From assembly GCA_949752735.1 (NCBI GenBank), contig OX457050.1:42787784-42851783 (forward strand): 64,000 nt of DNA. The letters are read 5' to 3'. Position numbers and translations under genes: made by a program. The notes beneath the pieces were generated by a model. The model saw only the letters and a program-made list of their open reading frames with translations, made no database searches and was not told where the DNA came from. Below, piece after piece: positions 10,678-22,655 of the stretch. Source of the stretch: Lumbricus terrestris. Taxonomy: Eukaryota; Annelida; Clitellata; Crassiclitellata; Lumbricidae. Numbering within the stretch: position 1 is the stretch's first letter; each line of letters starts with the position of its first letter.

Positions 10678-11150
10678 GTAAGCCTTCAGTCAATGATCTG
10701 CATCAATTACAACATTAGAATGAACAACTTCATCTGCAGCTTCTAAACCATCAATTCTTTCTTTGTCCGTTAACGTTGTAACTGAAGGAGAACACCATGG
10801 TGAAGCTTATGCATTCTATGCATATTTATGACTTCAATGTTTAGTTCCAAACGATTATTGTTTCCTCGATGGGTAATTTTTAATTTGTTACAATAATTAC
10901 TAGTGATTGGACTTGAATCTACAAGATAAGAAGTTATCTACAAATTCAGGCATTATTTCTTTTCATATGGATACTATTTTGAAGAAAAAGGCCAAAAAAT
11001 GCAAATTATGCCAAGAATTGTTGGTATATGCTGGTAATTTTACTAGAGTGTTATGGAAACCAATTTTCATGAAAAAACACAGGAACATCAATAGCTTGAG
11101 AAATCCTAAATTCTGAAGGTGACATTCTGACAGCTAAAGTTAGATCAGCT

Positions 11151-12509
11151 ATGCATATACCGGTTATATTGGAACACAATATTATTGCTGAATTACATTG
11201 GTTGACTGTGAATATGGAAACACATTCTGGAGGAAAAGAATACAAATGTCAGTTATGTCGGAAATCATTCGCTACAAGTGCTAATCTAAAAAGACACGCG
11301 AGAACACACTCTAAGAAGAAACCATACAAATGTCAGTTATGTGAGAAATCCTTTGTTCGTGGTGATGAGCTGAAAGTACACACGAGAACCCATACTGGGG
11401 AGAAGCCACACAAATGCGAATTATGTCAGACATCATTTACTCAAAGTTGTGGTCTGAAAATACACATGAGAACCCACACCGGGGAGAAACCATACAAATG
11501 TCAGATCTGTCAGAGGTCATTTACTCGAAGTGGCGATCTGAAATCACACACGAGAAACCATTCTGGCGAGAAACCATACAAATGTGAGTTTTGCCAGAAA
11601 TTATATGCTCGAAGTGGTCATCTGAAAATTCACATGAGAATACATACAGGGGAGAAACCATACAAATGTCAGTCATGTCAGAAATTATTTACTGAAGGTG
11701 GTGCTCTGAAAGTACACATAAGAACCCATACTGGGGAGAAACCATTTAGATGTAAGTTATGCCAGAAATCTTTTACTTGCAGTGATCATCTGAAGACACA
11801 CATGAGAACCCATACTGGGGAGAAGCCATATAGATGTCAGTTATGTCAGAAATCATTTACTGAAGGTGGTGTTCTGAAAGTTCACATGAGAACCCATACT
11901 GGGGAGAAGCCATATGGATGTCATTTATGTCACAGATCATTTACTAATAGTAGCAATCTGAAAAGACACTTGAGAACCCATACTGGAAAGAAACCATACA
12001 AATGTCAGTTATGTCAGAAATCATTTACTCGAGGTGGATATCTGAAAGTATACATGAGAACTCATACTGGGGAGAAACCATGGAAATGTCAGTTATGTCA
12101 CAAATCATTTACCAATGTTGGTCAAAGGAAAGCACACATGAGAACCCATCGTGAAGATGAGATGCAACACATGTGCAATAAACCTAATAATGAGGGAAGT
12201 TCTTCAACTATACAGCTGAGACTCCATGCAGGAATACAGTCGCTCGATGATAAACCTGAAAAGGAACCTAATGATAAACCAGTTGAACGTATGTCAAGAA
12301 TAGTTATTCATGAATGCAAAAAAAGTCGTGTTCTTAAACGTGTTTTCATTAACAAAATCAAATCACCTAAGGATGCAAAATCCTTTTTTGAAAAATCGTT
12401 TGGATGCGGTATATGTGGTGGAATGTTTGATATCGAGAAGGAATTTCTTGAGCATTGTTCTAGCCATCGCTTTTCTCCGCTTGACGAATTATTTACTTAT
12501 CGTTTCTGA
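11151..12509 (+). CDS. C2H2 zinc-finger protein with 11 fingers and the FGCGIC C-terminal module
   Basis: A 452-residue single-exon frame, presumably nuclear and DNA-binding. Eleven C2H2 fingers run from Cys33 to about residue 335 with TGEKP linkers; the tenth has Tyr in place of the first His (LKVYMRTH), so it may fold poorly. A linker without fingers follows ([15 protein letters not shown], then [11 protein letters not shown]). The last 37 residues carry the cluster's own module: Cys419, Cys422, His435, His439 and the tail [12 protein letters not shown], where the usual DLC ending is changed. The first Met is used here, but Met22 in TVNMETH is the start best conserved with the genes at 40354 and 55434. 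Target and regulation cannot be seen. Confidence 0.88.
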   Translation: MHIPVILEHNIIAELHWLTVNMETHSGGKEYKCQLCRKSFATSANLKRHARTHSKKKPYKCQLCEKSFVRGDELKVHTRTHTGEKPHKCELCQTSFTQSCGLKIHMRTHTGEKPYKCQICQRSFTRSGDLKSHTRNHSGEKPYKCEFCQKLYARSGHLKIHMRIHTGEKPYKCQSCQKLFTEGGALKVHIRTHTGEKPFRCKLCQKSFTCSDHLKTHMRTHTGEKPYRCQLCQKSFTEGGVLKVHMRTHTGEKPYGCHLCHRSFTNSSNLKRHLRTHTGKKPYKCQLCQKSFTRGGYLKVYMRTHTGEKPWKCQLCHKSFTNVGQRKAHMRTHREDEMQHMCNKPNNEGSSSTIQLRLHAGIQSLDDKPEKEPNDKPVERMSRIVIHECKKSRVLKRVFINKIKSPKDAKSFFEKSFGCGICGGMFDIEKEFLEHCSSHRFSPLDELFTYRF

Positions 12510-12536
12510 CTTGTAATTCCCATTAGCATGTAGACA

Positions 12537-13000
12537 CGAAAAAGACTGGTGAGGGCTTTGATAATACCGACAATATTATATGGTTGTGAGACACGGACAA
12601 TGACCAAGAAAATGGGGAAAAAAGATTAACGCTTGTGAGATGTGGATTTGGAAGAAGATGCAGAGAATATCTTGGAAGGAAAAAAGGACAAATGATAATT
12701 GGGTACGCATAGAGATTGGTATCGAAAACGATGAATCGCTACAACAAACAGTGCTAAGAAGAAAGTTGGGTTTCTTTGGTCATGTTATGCGCTCAAATGG
12801 ACTGGAAAAAGATATGATGCTGGCATACGGAAATGGAAGAAGAAAACAAAGACGGCCGAGGAAAAGGTGGATGGATGAGGTTCACGAAACAACAGGAATG
12901 AATCTGGAAGAACTAAGGGAAGCGACATCAGAAAGAAAGCAATGGAGAAAACTGATCATGACGGTCGCTAGAGTTCAAGGAACTGAAGGCACACTTTGTT
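12537..13000 (+). pseudogene. Non-LTR retrotransposon reverse-transcriptase C-terminal fragment (RTE-like)
   Basis: Translation gives ILYGCETRTMTKK, a stop in the segment at about 12628, then an open frame from 12640 with LGFFGHVMRSNG and RPRKRWMDEV, ending near ERKQWRKLIM. These motifs belong to the region C-terminal to the RT catalytic core in RTE-like and related LINEs. The catalytic YxDD part is missing, so it is 5'-truncated and dead. It lies just 3' of the zinc-finger gene, same strand. Confidence 0.75.
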
Positions 13001-13819
13001 CAGGTGAATTCCCAATAAATATAAGTAGTTGAATGACTTTATCGTGATTTTCTGTAAATGAGATGTGCTGCTCCTGAATCTTGTATTTATCGATGCGACA
13101 AGTGCATTTTGTGTTGACTGATCCCATGTTAAAAATTGCATTATTTCGAGATGCATTGATATATTTTCATACTAAATATGCCATTCAGAAATGTTAAGAA
13201 ATGAATCTCTAAACGTTTAGTAGCTCACTGACATCCGCAGCACATGTAACCAACCTTACACACGCCTCTTACATTCACCTCTGTCGTCTCAGGGTCATTC
13301 ACAGATCTGTGTCCCTTCCTACCATGACATCCATAGTTCATGCATTTGTCTGTTCAAGAATTCATTGGCTTATTACAAGATAATGATGTATCAAACCAAA
13401 AACAAAATCCAACCACGCCCTTGGTAATGTCCCAAAAAGTTTTGTAGTCTGAGGGTTAAAGCAAGCAAACTTTAGTGAAACCTGTATAAAACCAATTATA
13501 TTGTAAATGGCACTATTTCGCGTCTACGAGGAACCAATAGCCTAGTTGTAACTCATAGTGAACTATTAAAGTATGATTATTGCCTGGTCTCTAAGAAAAA
13601 CTTCCTTTGTAGGCCTAGGTAGGTCACAGATAATCCCAATCGCCGACTCAATATATCTCATGGTAAACTAAATAATAATTTTCTTTAATTCAACTTGTAC
13701 AAGTTATGCACTGAGTTATGAGTTATGCACTATTCTTAATTAACATCAAACTGAACAGACACCCTGCAATACACGGCGTTAACTCAGCCTACAAAGCATG
13801 CGCATGTCCGCCCAATTAA

Positions 13820-14510
13820 ATGGGGGCTCGAACTCGCTACCTCCCGCTCTCTACGCCGGTTCCACGACAACTGGTCTACCGACAACTCGTCTACCGACAA
13901 CTCGTCTCCGGACAATTGGTCTAACGACAACTGGTCTACAGACGAATAGTATTGATGAAATAGAAGCTGGATTTATGAAAATGGTTTCTTAGCTTAAATG
14001 GAAGCTGGATTGATGATTTTATTCATGTATTTCGACATGCATCCAGCTTCTACTTCAGATTTAAAAATACCTTCATCCAGCTTCTATTTCTCACCCGTAA
14101 TTTTCGTCAATCCAGCTTCTATTTCATATATAAAACAATACCCTTATCCAGCTTCCATTACTTAAGCGTTTTTCATCAATCCAGCTTCTATTTCAGATCA
14201 AGAAATACTTTCATCCAGCTTTTGTTTCTCATGCGTTATTTTCGTCAATCCATCTTCTATTTCACCTGTAAAAGAGCCATCATCCAGATTTCATTTCTCT
14301 TGCGTTTTTTCATCAATCCAACCTCCATTTCACCTGTAAAAACTTTCATCCAGCTTCCATTTCTCAACCGGTGGATCAGTTGTCTGTAGACCAGTTGTCG
14401 TAGACGAATTGTCCGGAGACCACTTGTCGTTAGACGAGTCACGAGTTGTCGGTAGACGAGTTGTCGTGACACCCTCTACGCCAGCGTGTTAACCATGTTA
14501 CTCTACCGGT
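13820..14510 (-). other. tRNA-like SINE head, split by an inserted element
   Basis: On the minus strand, 14507-14474 reads GGTAGAGTAACATGGTTAAC and CACGCTGG (A-box type), and 13857-13826 reads on into GGTAGCGAGTTCGAGCCCC (B-box type). Together they look like the 5' part of a tRNA-derived SINE or a tRNA pseudogene. The 13858-14473 element sits between the two boxes. Confidence 0.5.
13858..14473. mobile_element. Short element, CGACAACTCGTCTAC-repeat arms
   Basis: Both arms are built of ~15-bp units CGACAACTSGTCTAC and are inverted: GGTTCCACGACAACTGG at the left, the complement of GGTGTCACGACAACTCG at the right. A 9-bp direct repeat CTCTACGCC flanks it (13849-13857 and 14474-14482). The centre, 13930-14370, is AGCTGGATTGA iterons. 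A single arm of the same family is at 2989. Confidence 0.88.
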
Positions 14511-14573
14511 CGCTAATAAAACTTAATTTATGAACATGAAATAATTATTTAAGATGGCGTAAAAACATTTGCA

Positions 14574-15368
14574 GGTAATCTATCGTTTTAGCGTCGGTAA
14601 TTAATCGCCATTGCATGGGTTTTAGCGTTGGCCGAACACAAGTCGGGGGTTATATTCTATAATGACTCGGTGGCAAGTAACTTTTTTTATAAATTTGATG
14701 AAAAATATTTCCTGACGAAATTGAAGCGGGATTTATCGTGTGAGGGTCGGTTAGGGCTCAGGTTAGGCGTCGTGAGGGTCGGTTAGGGTTAGTTTTAGGG
14801 TTAGTGCAGTCATTCTGCTGAAATTGAAGCTGGATTGATGAACAATAATTTTCAATGAAAAATGGATGAAAAATATTTGCTGACGAAATAGAAGCGGGAT
14901 TTATCGAACAAATTCTTGCCTAAAGAGAAGCTGGATCGATTAAAAGGATTCTCGGCAAACTAGAAGTTGGATTTATTAAAGATAACAATTGACGCTGCAA
15001 CGTTAGTTCTTGGTGTCTACCGAGTCATTCTAGAACTCTACCCAAGTCGGGTTGAGGAAAATAATTATTGATAAATAGAAGTCGGATTGATTAAAATAAT
15101 TTGTATGAAATAGAAGCGAGATTAATAAAAATAATAATCCTGCTGAAATTGAAGCTGGATTGATGAACAATAATTTTGAATTAAATAAAACTTATATTGA
15201 TGAAAAGTATTTGCTGACGAAATAGAAGCGGGATTGATTAGACTAATTCTTGCCTAAACAGAAGCTGGATCGATGAAATGAATGCTCGCCAAACTAGAAG
15301 TTGGATTGATTAAAAATTACAATGCTTCAGCTAGCGAATAATTACCGACGCTAAAACGATATATTACC
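14574..15368. mobile_element. Short element, GGTAATCTATCGTTTTAGCG arms
   Basis: The inverted ends of about 30 bp start GGTAATCTATCGTTTTAGCG. The 8-bp duplication CATTTGCA lies at 14566-14573 and 15369-15376. The interior has iterons and contains the nested 14648-15043 element. Arm relatives are at 43540, 58527 and 60240. Confidence 0.88.
14648..15043. mobile_element. Nested short element with the telomere-like core
   Basis: The left end GGTTATATTCTATAATGACT is paired with the complement of GGTAGAGTTCTAGAATGACT at the right. The 8-bp repeat AAGTCGGG (14640-14647 and 15044-15051) falls in an iteron of the host element. Arms and core match the 5643 element in inverse orientation; GGTTAGGGTTAGTTTTAGGG is at 14781. 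Confidence 0.85.
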
Positions 15369-15454
15369 CATTTGCACGATTAGGGCCTAATGGAAGCACA
15401 CTGATAATTAAGATGATGATTATTGTGTTAGTATCAAAGTGAACGTTTTGTAGA

Positions 15455-15545
15455 TTCATTCATTCATTAGATGTAGCCTATTTGTATAGCGCCTCTTCGT
15501 GGCTACTCAGAGTCGCTCCCAAACTCCACGCGACAAAATAAACCT
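15455..15545 (-). mobile_element. LINE 3'-UTR remnant
   Basis: ATTCATTCATTCATTAG, then TATAGCGCCTCTTCGTGGC and TACTCAGAGTCGCTCCC: the same 3' end as the CR1-like copy at 35073 (AGCGCCCCTTCAAGG, CTCAGAGGCGCTCCC). Confidence 0.55.
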
Positions 15546-16339
15546 GTCTTAAGATGAGAGAGTAAAGCCTGAGAAGTATTTTTAAAAAGAGAGCGGAGTG
15601 TCAGAGGAAAACCAATTAAGAATGAGGGTCCTACCACCGAGAAAGTACGGTTTTTGCATAGTGAAAGTAGCCTACGAGCCACAGGAACTGAAAGCAGATT
15701 TTGTTCAGTTGAACGAGAAGAGCGGAAATAGCAAAAACTAAGAGTAGGCCTAGAGTTAGGCTACTGAGCTCACAAAGGTAGGCAGAAGCAATTGAGGTTA
15801 GCATGCAGTGCCAGACCTCATGCAATCTGTATCCTTAAGTTACAAAACTCCACGCACCATTTTTTAAAGATACTACTAGTGGATGAAATGTTAGATAGGC
15901 CTTTGTTAAGATACGTGATTCCTTGTTTTTACTTTTACTTTTATAGTAAGAATCTGATCATGGAATATTCAATCAGTAGATGGCAGAATCATTGGTCATC
16001 CAGCTATTATTTCAATGTTAATAGAATACTTTTTACTCTAAGCCATTTGTCATGAAAGGTTTAGCGAGGTATAGACCTAATTGTGTTGTGAAAATAGTAT
16101 TGTTTTCAACACAGAAAGACTGTTGTCTTCTTTTTATTCGTTTTCGACGACTTATTATGTATTTTTTCACGCTAGCTTGGAGTTGTGTATTGGATTTTTA
16201 AGAATCAGGCTTGCCTATCGTACTTTTTTTGGTCTGTGGTAAACGTGTATTTTATCGTCGTACATAATATTTGGTAATCTATCATAAATAGGCTGTGTGC
16301 AGCAACGGGGGTGTGCGCAGTATGAAAATAGCATGGAAA

Positions 16340-17190
16340 CACAGCAATTTTAATTTGGGACCGCCGTTCGGAGTTATGCCAAATATTCTTGCTTAAACTG
16401 GAGCTGTGTTGATGAAAATGTTCTTACTTAAATTGGAACTGGATTGACGAAAAACGCTCGTGAAATGGAAGCTAGATAATGGGGTTTTATATCTGAAATA
16501 GAAGCTGGATTAATGAAAAGAATGCTTGATAAGTGAAAGCTGGATTGATAATTGTCATGTATTTCAACATGCATCAAGCTTCCATTTCTCAAGCGCTTTA
16601 TAATTAATCCGGCTTCCATTTGTCAAGCGTTATTTTTGTCAATCCAGCTTCTATTTCACCTATATGGAACCTTATTTCTTGGGGGTCGTGAAACTGACAA
16701 GTACCCAATTGTTTTCATCAATCCAACTTCTATTTAGATAACACTTATTTGTCATGAACCCAGCTTCCGTTTAGGCAAAATTCGTTTCATCAGTCTAGCT
16801 TTTGTTTAAATAGCAACAATTGTTTTTATGAATCAAACTTCTCTTAAAAAACAATTATTTTCCAACAATACAGCTCAGCTTCCATTTAGGCAAACATTTG
16901 TTTCAGCAGACCAGTTTCCGTTTAAATAGCAGTTATTTATCATAAATCCAGCTCCAATTTAGGCAAGAACATTGTCATCACTAGAGCTCCAATCTAAGGA
17001 AGAACATATATTCATCAATCCCGCTCCAATTTATGCAAGAATATATTAATCAATCCAGCTTCCAATTAAGTAAAAATGATTTTTTAAATCAATTTTACTT
17101 CTATTTACCGGGAATTCCTTTCATCAATCCAACTTGTGCACAGCCAACAGATATATTTTGATCGTAAGACCGCCGTTCGGAGGATTGCCA
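16340..17190. repeat. Iteron block with GACCGCCGTTCGGAG arm motifs
   Basis: 16390-17130 is a run of TCAATCCAGCTTC and GAAGCTGGATT units in both orientations. TTTGGGACCGCCGTTCGGAG at 16352 and AAGACCGCCGTTCGGAGG at 17166 point the same way, so no clean element ends can be drawn. It is probably several overlapping or broken short elements. Confidence 0.55.
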
Positions 17191-17219
17191 ATTATACGCA
17201 TTTATGTACTACCCAGGGG

Positions 17220-17640
17220 CATTGTCCCAACCTGGGGTTTTGTCTAGGGTTTTTAATCAGGGGGATTAATGTGTGATACCCTTCAAAGGCATAATCTTCG
17301 CATATATGTATAATCTGCATGACAGCAGAATTTATTGGATCCTATGCTTAAATGTGGGGAACAGACATTACCGCCCCGGACAAAAGGACATGGGCAAACT
17401 CCGTCCCGGACAACCCCAGGGCAGGACAACCCCGAAGAAAATCTTCTATCTCTTTCCACGGTTGTTGTGAGCTAGTATATCTAACTCGATTCGGGCAAAT
17501 TGGAACTAGGAGATGATGTGGTGTGATGAAGAGCATTGGACTTCAATCATAGTTTGTTTAATATTTTCCTGGGTATACTTGCCCCATAGAACACTTGCCT
17601 GAAATGGGGGTTGGCTTTTGCCCCCACTTGCTCCCGCCTT
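17220..17640. repeat. GC-rich GGACA/CCCC arm fragments
   Basis: CCGCCCCGGACAAAAGGAC, CGTCCCGGACAACCCC and similar short units, related to the arms at 20724 and 44907. No paired ends were found. Confidence 0.4.
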
Positions 17641-17732
17641 CTACGCCTATGGGTGAGTTTCCTTTAACATGATCGGAGCAGGCTTAGAACATGGCCAGGG
17701 TCCGTAAATGCAGCGTTGAAGAAGGTGGTGGC

Positions 17733-17812
17733 ATTGGCGCATTGAATAACACACTGGCATCATGTGGCATGTGATCAGCGGACCCGAGTTCGAGCTCCAC
17801 AGGGTGGACGTG
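17733..17812 (+). other. tRNA-derived SINE head (A and B box)
   Basis: GGCGCATTGAATAACACACTGG resembles an A-box region and CCGAGTTCGAGCTCC a B box, about 40 bp apart. A fold test would be needed to tell a SINE from a tRNA pseudogene. Confidence 0.4.
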
Positions 17813-17829
17813 CTTTGTAGAGTCCTGCT

Positions 17830-18940
17830 ATTATTGTAGATTGTTGTTATGTTGGTAGTTAACATTTATGCTTTCTGTCTTTTGCGTTTTGTCTACTGTT
17901 TGTCTACTTTGTCTGTTGTTTGAATTGTTTCAATTGCATAACTGCACACTGTGACTGGTTATACGGTCTGTCAACGGGATTGTTTAATAACGGAATTATG
18001 TTATTATCTGCTTTTCTACGCAGATGTTCCATTGTTGAGTTATTATCAAGGAATGAGCGAATTGACGAAAGAAAGGTAAACGACAGCAGAAACTACTAAA
18101 TACAGACAGTGACGACGAAGAAATATTATCTGGAAGGTAGCGAAGTCGAACTAGATGGTCCATCAAGGACTTGCCTACTGCACTCCAGATGCCTCACAAA
18201 AACACGGCATTCTGGCGACGCATATAACAAGCAGGCCACAATATGGCAGTGTTTAATATTGTTTAATATTGTTTCCCCTTCTTGGGCGATCCATGTTTGT
18301 GGGGGACTTTGCAGGCGTCCACTTGCAGAGGCGTGTAGCACATAGAGGGGAGTTTAGATAGGGGATGTGAATTTTTCTGCATTGCAATGACAGTGTTTTT
18401 AAACAAAAATCATATAAATCAGTCAAATCTTTACTGGAACCATTGCCAATGTGCATAAAAAGAATACCCAGCAGAATATCATTGAAAACAAATCTTGCAT
18501 ACTTGAAACTTGTTTATTTGGCATAATCTAAGAAACTGGAGTTTGGAAAATTATGGCAATGACGTGGAGCTTCAGTAATAATATTATTTCACCGCTCTTT
18601 TCGTAGTGGCTCTAATTTACTTAAGAACTATCATCATTTTGTCAAATTCTTTGGGTGAGTCATTTACGGGTGAAGTAAACACTGCACAATGGTCATTAGC
18701 ACATCATGAAGCATTGCATCTGCAAGGTCACATGGTGTTATTCGTATATTTAAAAATGGATGAACCCAGGATAACTTTAACATGGCTTTGTATTTGCTCT
18801 GTGGACCGTGGTAGAATCAGCACAGAAGGAGTCTATAAATGACAAGAATTAATTCATTTCATGAACGTGTTATGCTGAGAGCTTGACATTGTCTCATTCA
18901 CATGAATTGCTGAATTATCATGAGATTCGATATTGGATAA
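17830..18940. other. No gene recognised
   Basis: Only short chance frames. Its 3' end passes into the decayed fingers at 18949. Confidence 0.5.
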
Positions 18941-18948
18941 ATGAGACA

Positions 18949-19206
18949 CTAATGCAAAAACTGCAACAAGTTGTTTAAAGGGGTTGGTCATCTGAAAAAG
19001 TATTTGAGATCTCATGCTGGAGAGAAACCATAGGCCTACAAATGTGAGTTATGTCTGAAATCCTGTAAACAGTCTTGTTCTGTAAGGATGCACATGAGAG
19101 CCCTTAGTGGAGAAAAGCCATTCAAATGTCAGTTATGCGAGTAATCATTTTTTAGACAGAGAGATCATGCAAGGTTACATACCGAAGAAACCCATATAAA
19201 TGTCAC
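18949..19206 (+). pseudogene. Decayed N-terminal fingers of the following zinc-finger gene
   Basis: Finger remnants are readable: CNKLFKGVGHLKKYLRSH, then a TAG in GEKP-TAG-GCC, CELCLKSCKQSCSVRMHMR, and CQLCE followed by TAA, then a frame change. They run straight into the open frame at 19156, so the gene once had at least three more fingers. Confidence 0.7.
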
Positions 19207-20277
19207 TTGTGTGTGAGATCATTTGGAAGACAAGGTTGTCTGCATCAGCGCCTGAAAATTCATAGTCTAAGAGAAAAACGATTTTTATGTATGGTATGTC
19301 AGAAATCGTTCGCCATTAGTGCTTCTCTGAAGAGACACATGAGAAGCCACAGTGGAGAGAAACCATACAAATGTCACGTGTGTCACAAATCATTTACAAA
19401 TCGTAGTTATCTATCCACACACATGAGGACTCATACAGCCGAAAAACCTAACATTTGCCATTTTTGCCAGAAATCATTTGCCAATGACAGTGGTCTGAGA
19501 AGTCACATGAGAAGCCATTCTGCAGAAATGCGGTATAAATGCCAGTTATGTCAGAAATCATTGGCCCGAGGCGCTAATCTGAGAAGACACATGAAAATGC
19601 ATACTGGAGAAAAGCCATACTGCTGCAAGTTATGTCAGAAATCATTTGCTAATCATTACAATCTGAAATCTCACATGAGAAGCCATACTGGAGAGAAACC
19701 GAACAGATGCCAGTTATGTGAGAAATCATTTTCCTTTGGTAGTGATTTGAAGAATCACATGAGAATCCATACTGGAGAAAAATCATTCAAATGTCAGGCA
19801 TGCCAGAAAGCATTTGCCAGAAGTGGAACTCTGAAGAATCACATGAGAACCCATACTGGAGAAAAACCTTTCAAATGCCAGGTGTGCCAGATAGCATTTA
19901 CCCAATGTGGACAGCTGAGGAATCACATGAGAACCCATACTGGAGAAAAACTATTCAAATGCCAGGTGTGCGTAAAATCATTCACAGATATTATTAAATT
20001 AAGCATACACATGAATACTCATGCAAAAGAAAATCCTGAATGTCTACAGAGTTCTTCTGTTAGCAATGTTTCTGATCTGTCAAAGAAGGTCAAGGTAGAT
20101 GATTGCATTTCTATCAATAAAATTAAGTCACTTGGAAACAAGACGCCAATTATTATGGTCGGACCTTATGGATGTGGTATATGCAACGAATTGTTTGAAA
20201 TGGAACAGGGATTTCTGAAGCATTGTATGAACCACGAAAATACACCACCGTGTGAATTATTTATCGACCTTTGCTGA
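19207..20277 (+). CDS. C2H2 zinc-finger protein, 9 intact fingers, FGCGIC-type C-terminal module, 5' decayed
   Basis: The frame is open from 19156, after a TAG at 19153. No ATG precedes the first full finger; the first in-frame one is at 19291 inside CMVC. Nine full C2H2 fingers follow a partial one (CVRSFGRQGCLHQRLKIH), with TGEKP, SAEM and TAEKP linkers. The linker region has SKKVKVDDCISINKIKS, and the end has the cluster's module in a diverged form: PYGCGICNELF, KHCMNH and the tail NTPPCELFIDLC, where Cys replaces the first acidic residue. It could still be expressed if spliced from an upstream exon, but with stops directly upstream it is more likely a 5'-truncated, dying gene. Confidence 0.75.
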   Translation: MCVRSFGRQGCLHQRLKIHSLREKRFLCMVCQKSFAISASLKRHMRSHSGEKPYKCHVCHKSFTNRSYLSTHMRTHTAEKPNICHFCQKSFANDSGLRSHMRSHSAEMRYKCQLCQKSLARGANLRRHMKMHTGEKPYCCKLCQKSFANHYNLKSHMRSHTGEKPNRCQLCEKSFSFGSDLKNHMRIHTGEKSFKCQACQKAFARSGTLKNHMRTHTGEKPFKCQVCQIAFTQCGQLRNHMRTHTGEKLFKCQVCVKSFTDIIKLSIHMNTHAKENPECLQSSSVSNVSDLSKKVKVDDCISINKIKSLGNKTPIIMVGPYGCGICNELFEMEQGFLKHCMNHENTPPCELFIDLC

Positions 20278-20723
20278 ACTTTCGTCTGAAGGATTAAAGC
20301 TAAAAAGACGTGAAACATGAAACGGTTATAAATTATTTTCTTATACGATGTCATCTGTGTCATTTCGCATTCAACTTATCGGTTTGAAAGGAAGAATTGG
20401 AAAACTACGTAGGCCTATTCTATATTTTCTGCCAAAAACATTTCTCATTCACGGATTTGTTGACGAGTTCCTGAATTTCTACTTTGCTGTTTTTACAATC
20501 GATTATTCACTTTCTTTGAAAAGTCAGGATTTAATCCGGACAATATTAACAACTAACCGCCAATCTGAATTATTTCGTTCATTTTGTCAAAGGTTATCTA
20601 GAAGACTGCGTGACTAGAAGGAAATGACTTTAATTGAAACTACAATCAAGAATTATTCACAGTAGCTTCTGCTGAAATTCATCTCTGACAGCTGTAACTA
20701 AATAATGGTATAGCGACCCGGAC

Positions 20724-21350
20724 CGGGTGTACACAAAGGGTGTAGGACATTTCCCCCCTGGACATTTCCCCCCCCGGACAATTCCCCCTCCGGACATTTC
20801 TCCCCCTGGACGTTTCCCCCCCCCGATTTCGACTAGGACATTTCCCCCCCGGACATTTCCCCCCCCTAAGTCAATCCAGCTTCTATTTAACATCAAAAAA
20901 TACCTTCATCCAGCTTCTATTTAACTTGCATTTTTTCATCAATCCAAACTTCTATTTCAGATCTAAAAATACCTTCATCCAGCTTCTATTTAACTTGCAT
21001 TTTTTCATCAATCCAACTTCTATTTCAGATCTAAAAATACCTTCATCCAGCTTCTATTTAACTTGCATTTTTTCATCAATCCAGCTTCTATTTCAGATCT
21101 AAAATACCTTCATCCAGCTTATATTTCACTTGCATTTTTTCATCAATCCACCTTCTATTTCACATGTAAAAGGTCTTCATCCAGCTTCCATTTCTCAAGC
21201 GCTTTTTCATATGTTGAAGACCATAAAAACAATGGTTTTCGCATACGGGGGGGGAAATGTCCTAGGGTAGGGGGGAAACGTCCGGGGGGGGAATATCCGG
21301 GGGGGAAATGTCCGGGGGGGAAATGTCCAGGGGGGAAATGTCCGTTCCCC
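20724..21350. mobile_element. Foldback-like element with GGACATTTCCCC arms
   Basis: Arms of repeated GGACATTTCCCCCC (20745-20870) face inverted GGGGGAAATGTCC repeats (21240-21350). The centre is a run of CATCCAGCTTCTATTT units with ATTTTTTCATCAATCC spacers. Flanking ACCCGGAC (20716-20723) and ACCCGGTC (21351-21358) differ in one base and may be the target duplication. The 44907 element is the better-preserved relative. Confidence 0.75.
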
Positions 21351-21359
21351 ACCCGGTCC

Positions 21360-22060
21360 ACCACGGACAACTCTCACAGACAACCTTTTAACTCAACGCA
21401 GCGCTCGTGAATAAGCTGGTGCCCCGCGCTTGGCTTTCAAGTGGCGCTTTACAAATTTCGAGATTACGATTACGCGTAGTTTGAATAAAAACCGTCGGGT
21501 AGCTGGTCTGGCTATTCAAAGTAATCACAGACTTCAATGCAAGAAACTCTGGCTCGGCCGTCGCTCATTATGGCAACCAATATTATTGTCTAATATTCAT
21601 TAGGTGCATTTATTTAATAGCACGGTTAAGAGAGAAGCCGCGATTTGGTATACTTCTAAGTAGGACGTCTAGCTCGGCCGTCAACGTTGTTATGGCAGTG
21701 TTTTCTGCTCACACGTTCAGTCCGAACATTTGCAAACTGCATTTGCACTAGCTGGCCCGACTGAATGGAATTAACATTTGAACTTTATTCGCAAGTCATC
21801 TTTGTTGTCATTCTTCAAGAAAACCTTGAAGACTCATTTTGTTTCAGATTTTAAACACTGGTATTTATAATGGACACAACGGTGCATGCCTTCAAGCTTC
21901 TGAATTGAACAGAGATGTGTAAATATCTTCAATATTTACTGAAAATATTTTTGATGCTTTGCAGTTTTGTTGAAATGAATGAAGTTTAGCAATGCTCGAG
22001 GTCTAAATGCATTAACAGACTTGCTATGATATAAATATTGGTGGGTGAAGTAGATCTAAA
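21360..22060. other. No gene recognised
   Basis: Unique-looking AT-rich DNA without supported frames. Confidence 0.5.
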
Positions 22061-22068
22061 ATGTGTCT

Positions 22069-22655
22069 CATCTGACCAAAACCAGGCGTAAGTCGCAACA
22101 CACGGTTCTGAGATAATGACCAAAATGTGAAAAAAAAAAATTTTCAATTTGTTGTTTTTAACAGAAAATGATAAATAAATATGTTTTACACACATTAAAA
22201 GAAAAAAATTTGGATTTTTTTTTATTTTTAATGATATTTGTGATGATTTTGTGGTTTAAACATTCATTGACTTTTCCCGCCATTTTCCACTTTCCCGCCA
22301 TTAAAAGCCATATTCGGCATACATGTATGTCTAGCATAACAAATTAGGCATGATAGAAAAGCCCAGACTTCCCTCTAGCCTGTTATGCAATCTGTTTATT
22401 TGTTGCACATGCAATTTAATTCTGAACATGGTTGCTAAAGACTCTTGCATTCCAAGGTTATGGGAAACTTTAAATGCATTTTTCTCAGAATTGTAATTTG
22501 AACGGTCGAATCATATTTTTTATTCATAACTTTGGACAGGAACATGGTAGAGCAACAAGATCTGTGTCATTTTGAAGAAGAGACTCTATTCTTTTAGAAG
22601 ATATATGACACTCAAATTGTACAGAATGCGACTTACGCTTGGTTTTGGTCAGATG
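22069..22655. mobile_element. Inverted-repeat element, CATCTGACCAAAACCA ends
   Basis: 29-bp ends at 22069-22097 and 22627-22655 with one mismatch, beginning CATCTGACCAAAACCA. The interior is AT-rich and has no gene. No clear target duplication, so the superfamily is open. Confidence 0.65.

Noticed and set aside
20348..20617. 89-aa frame 3' of the zinc-finger gene
   Set aside because: No recognisable domain and no homologue in the other family members' flanks.
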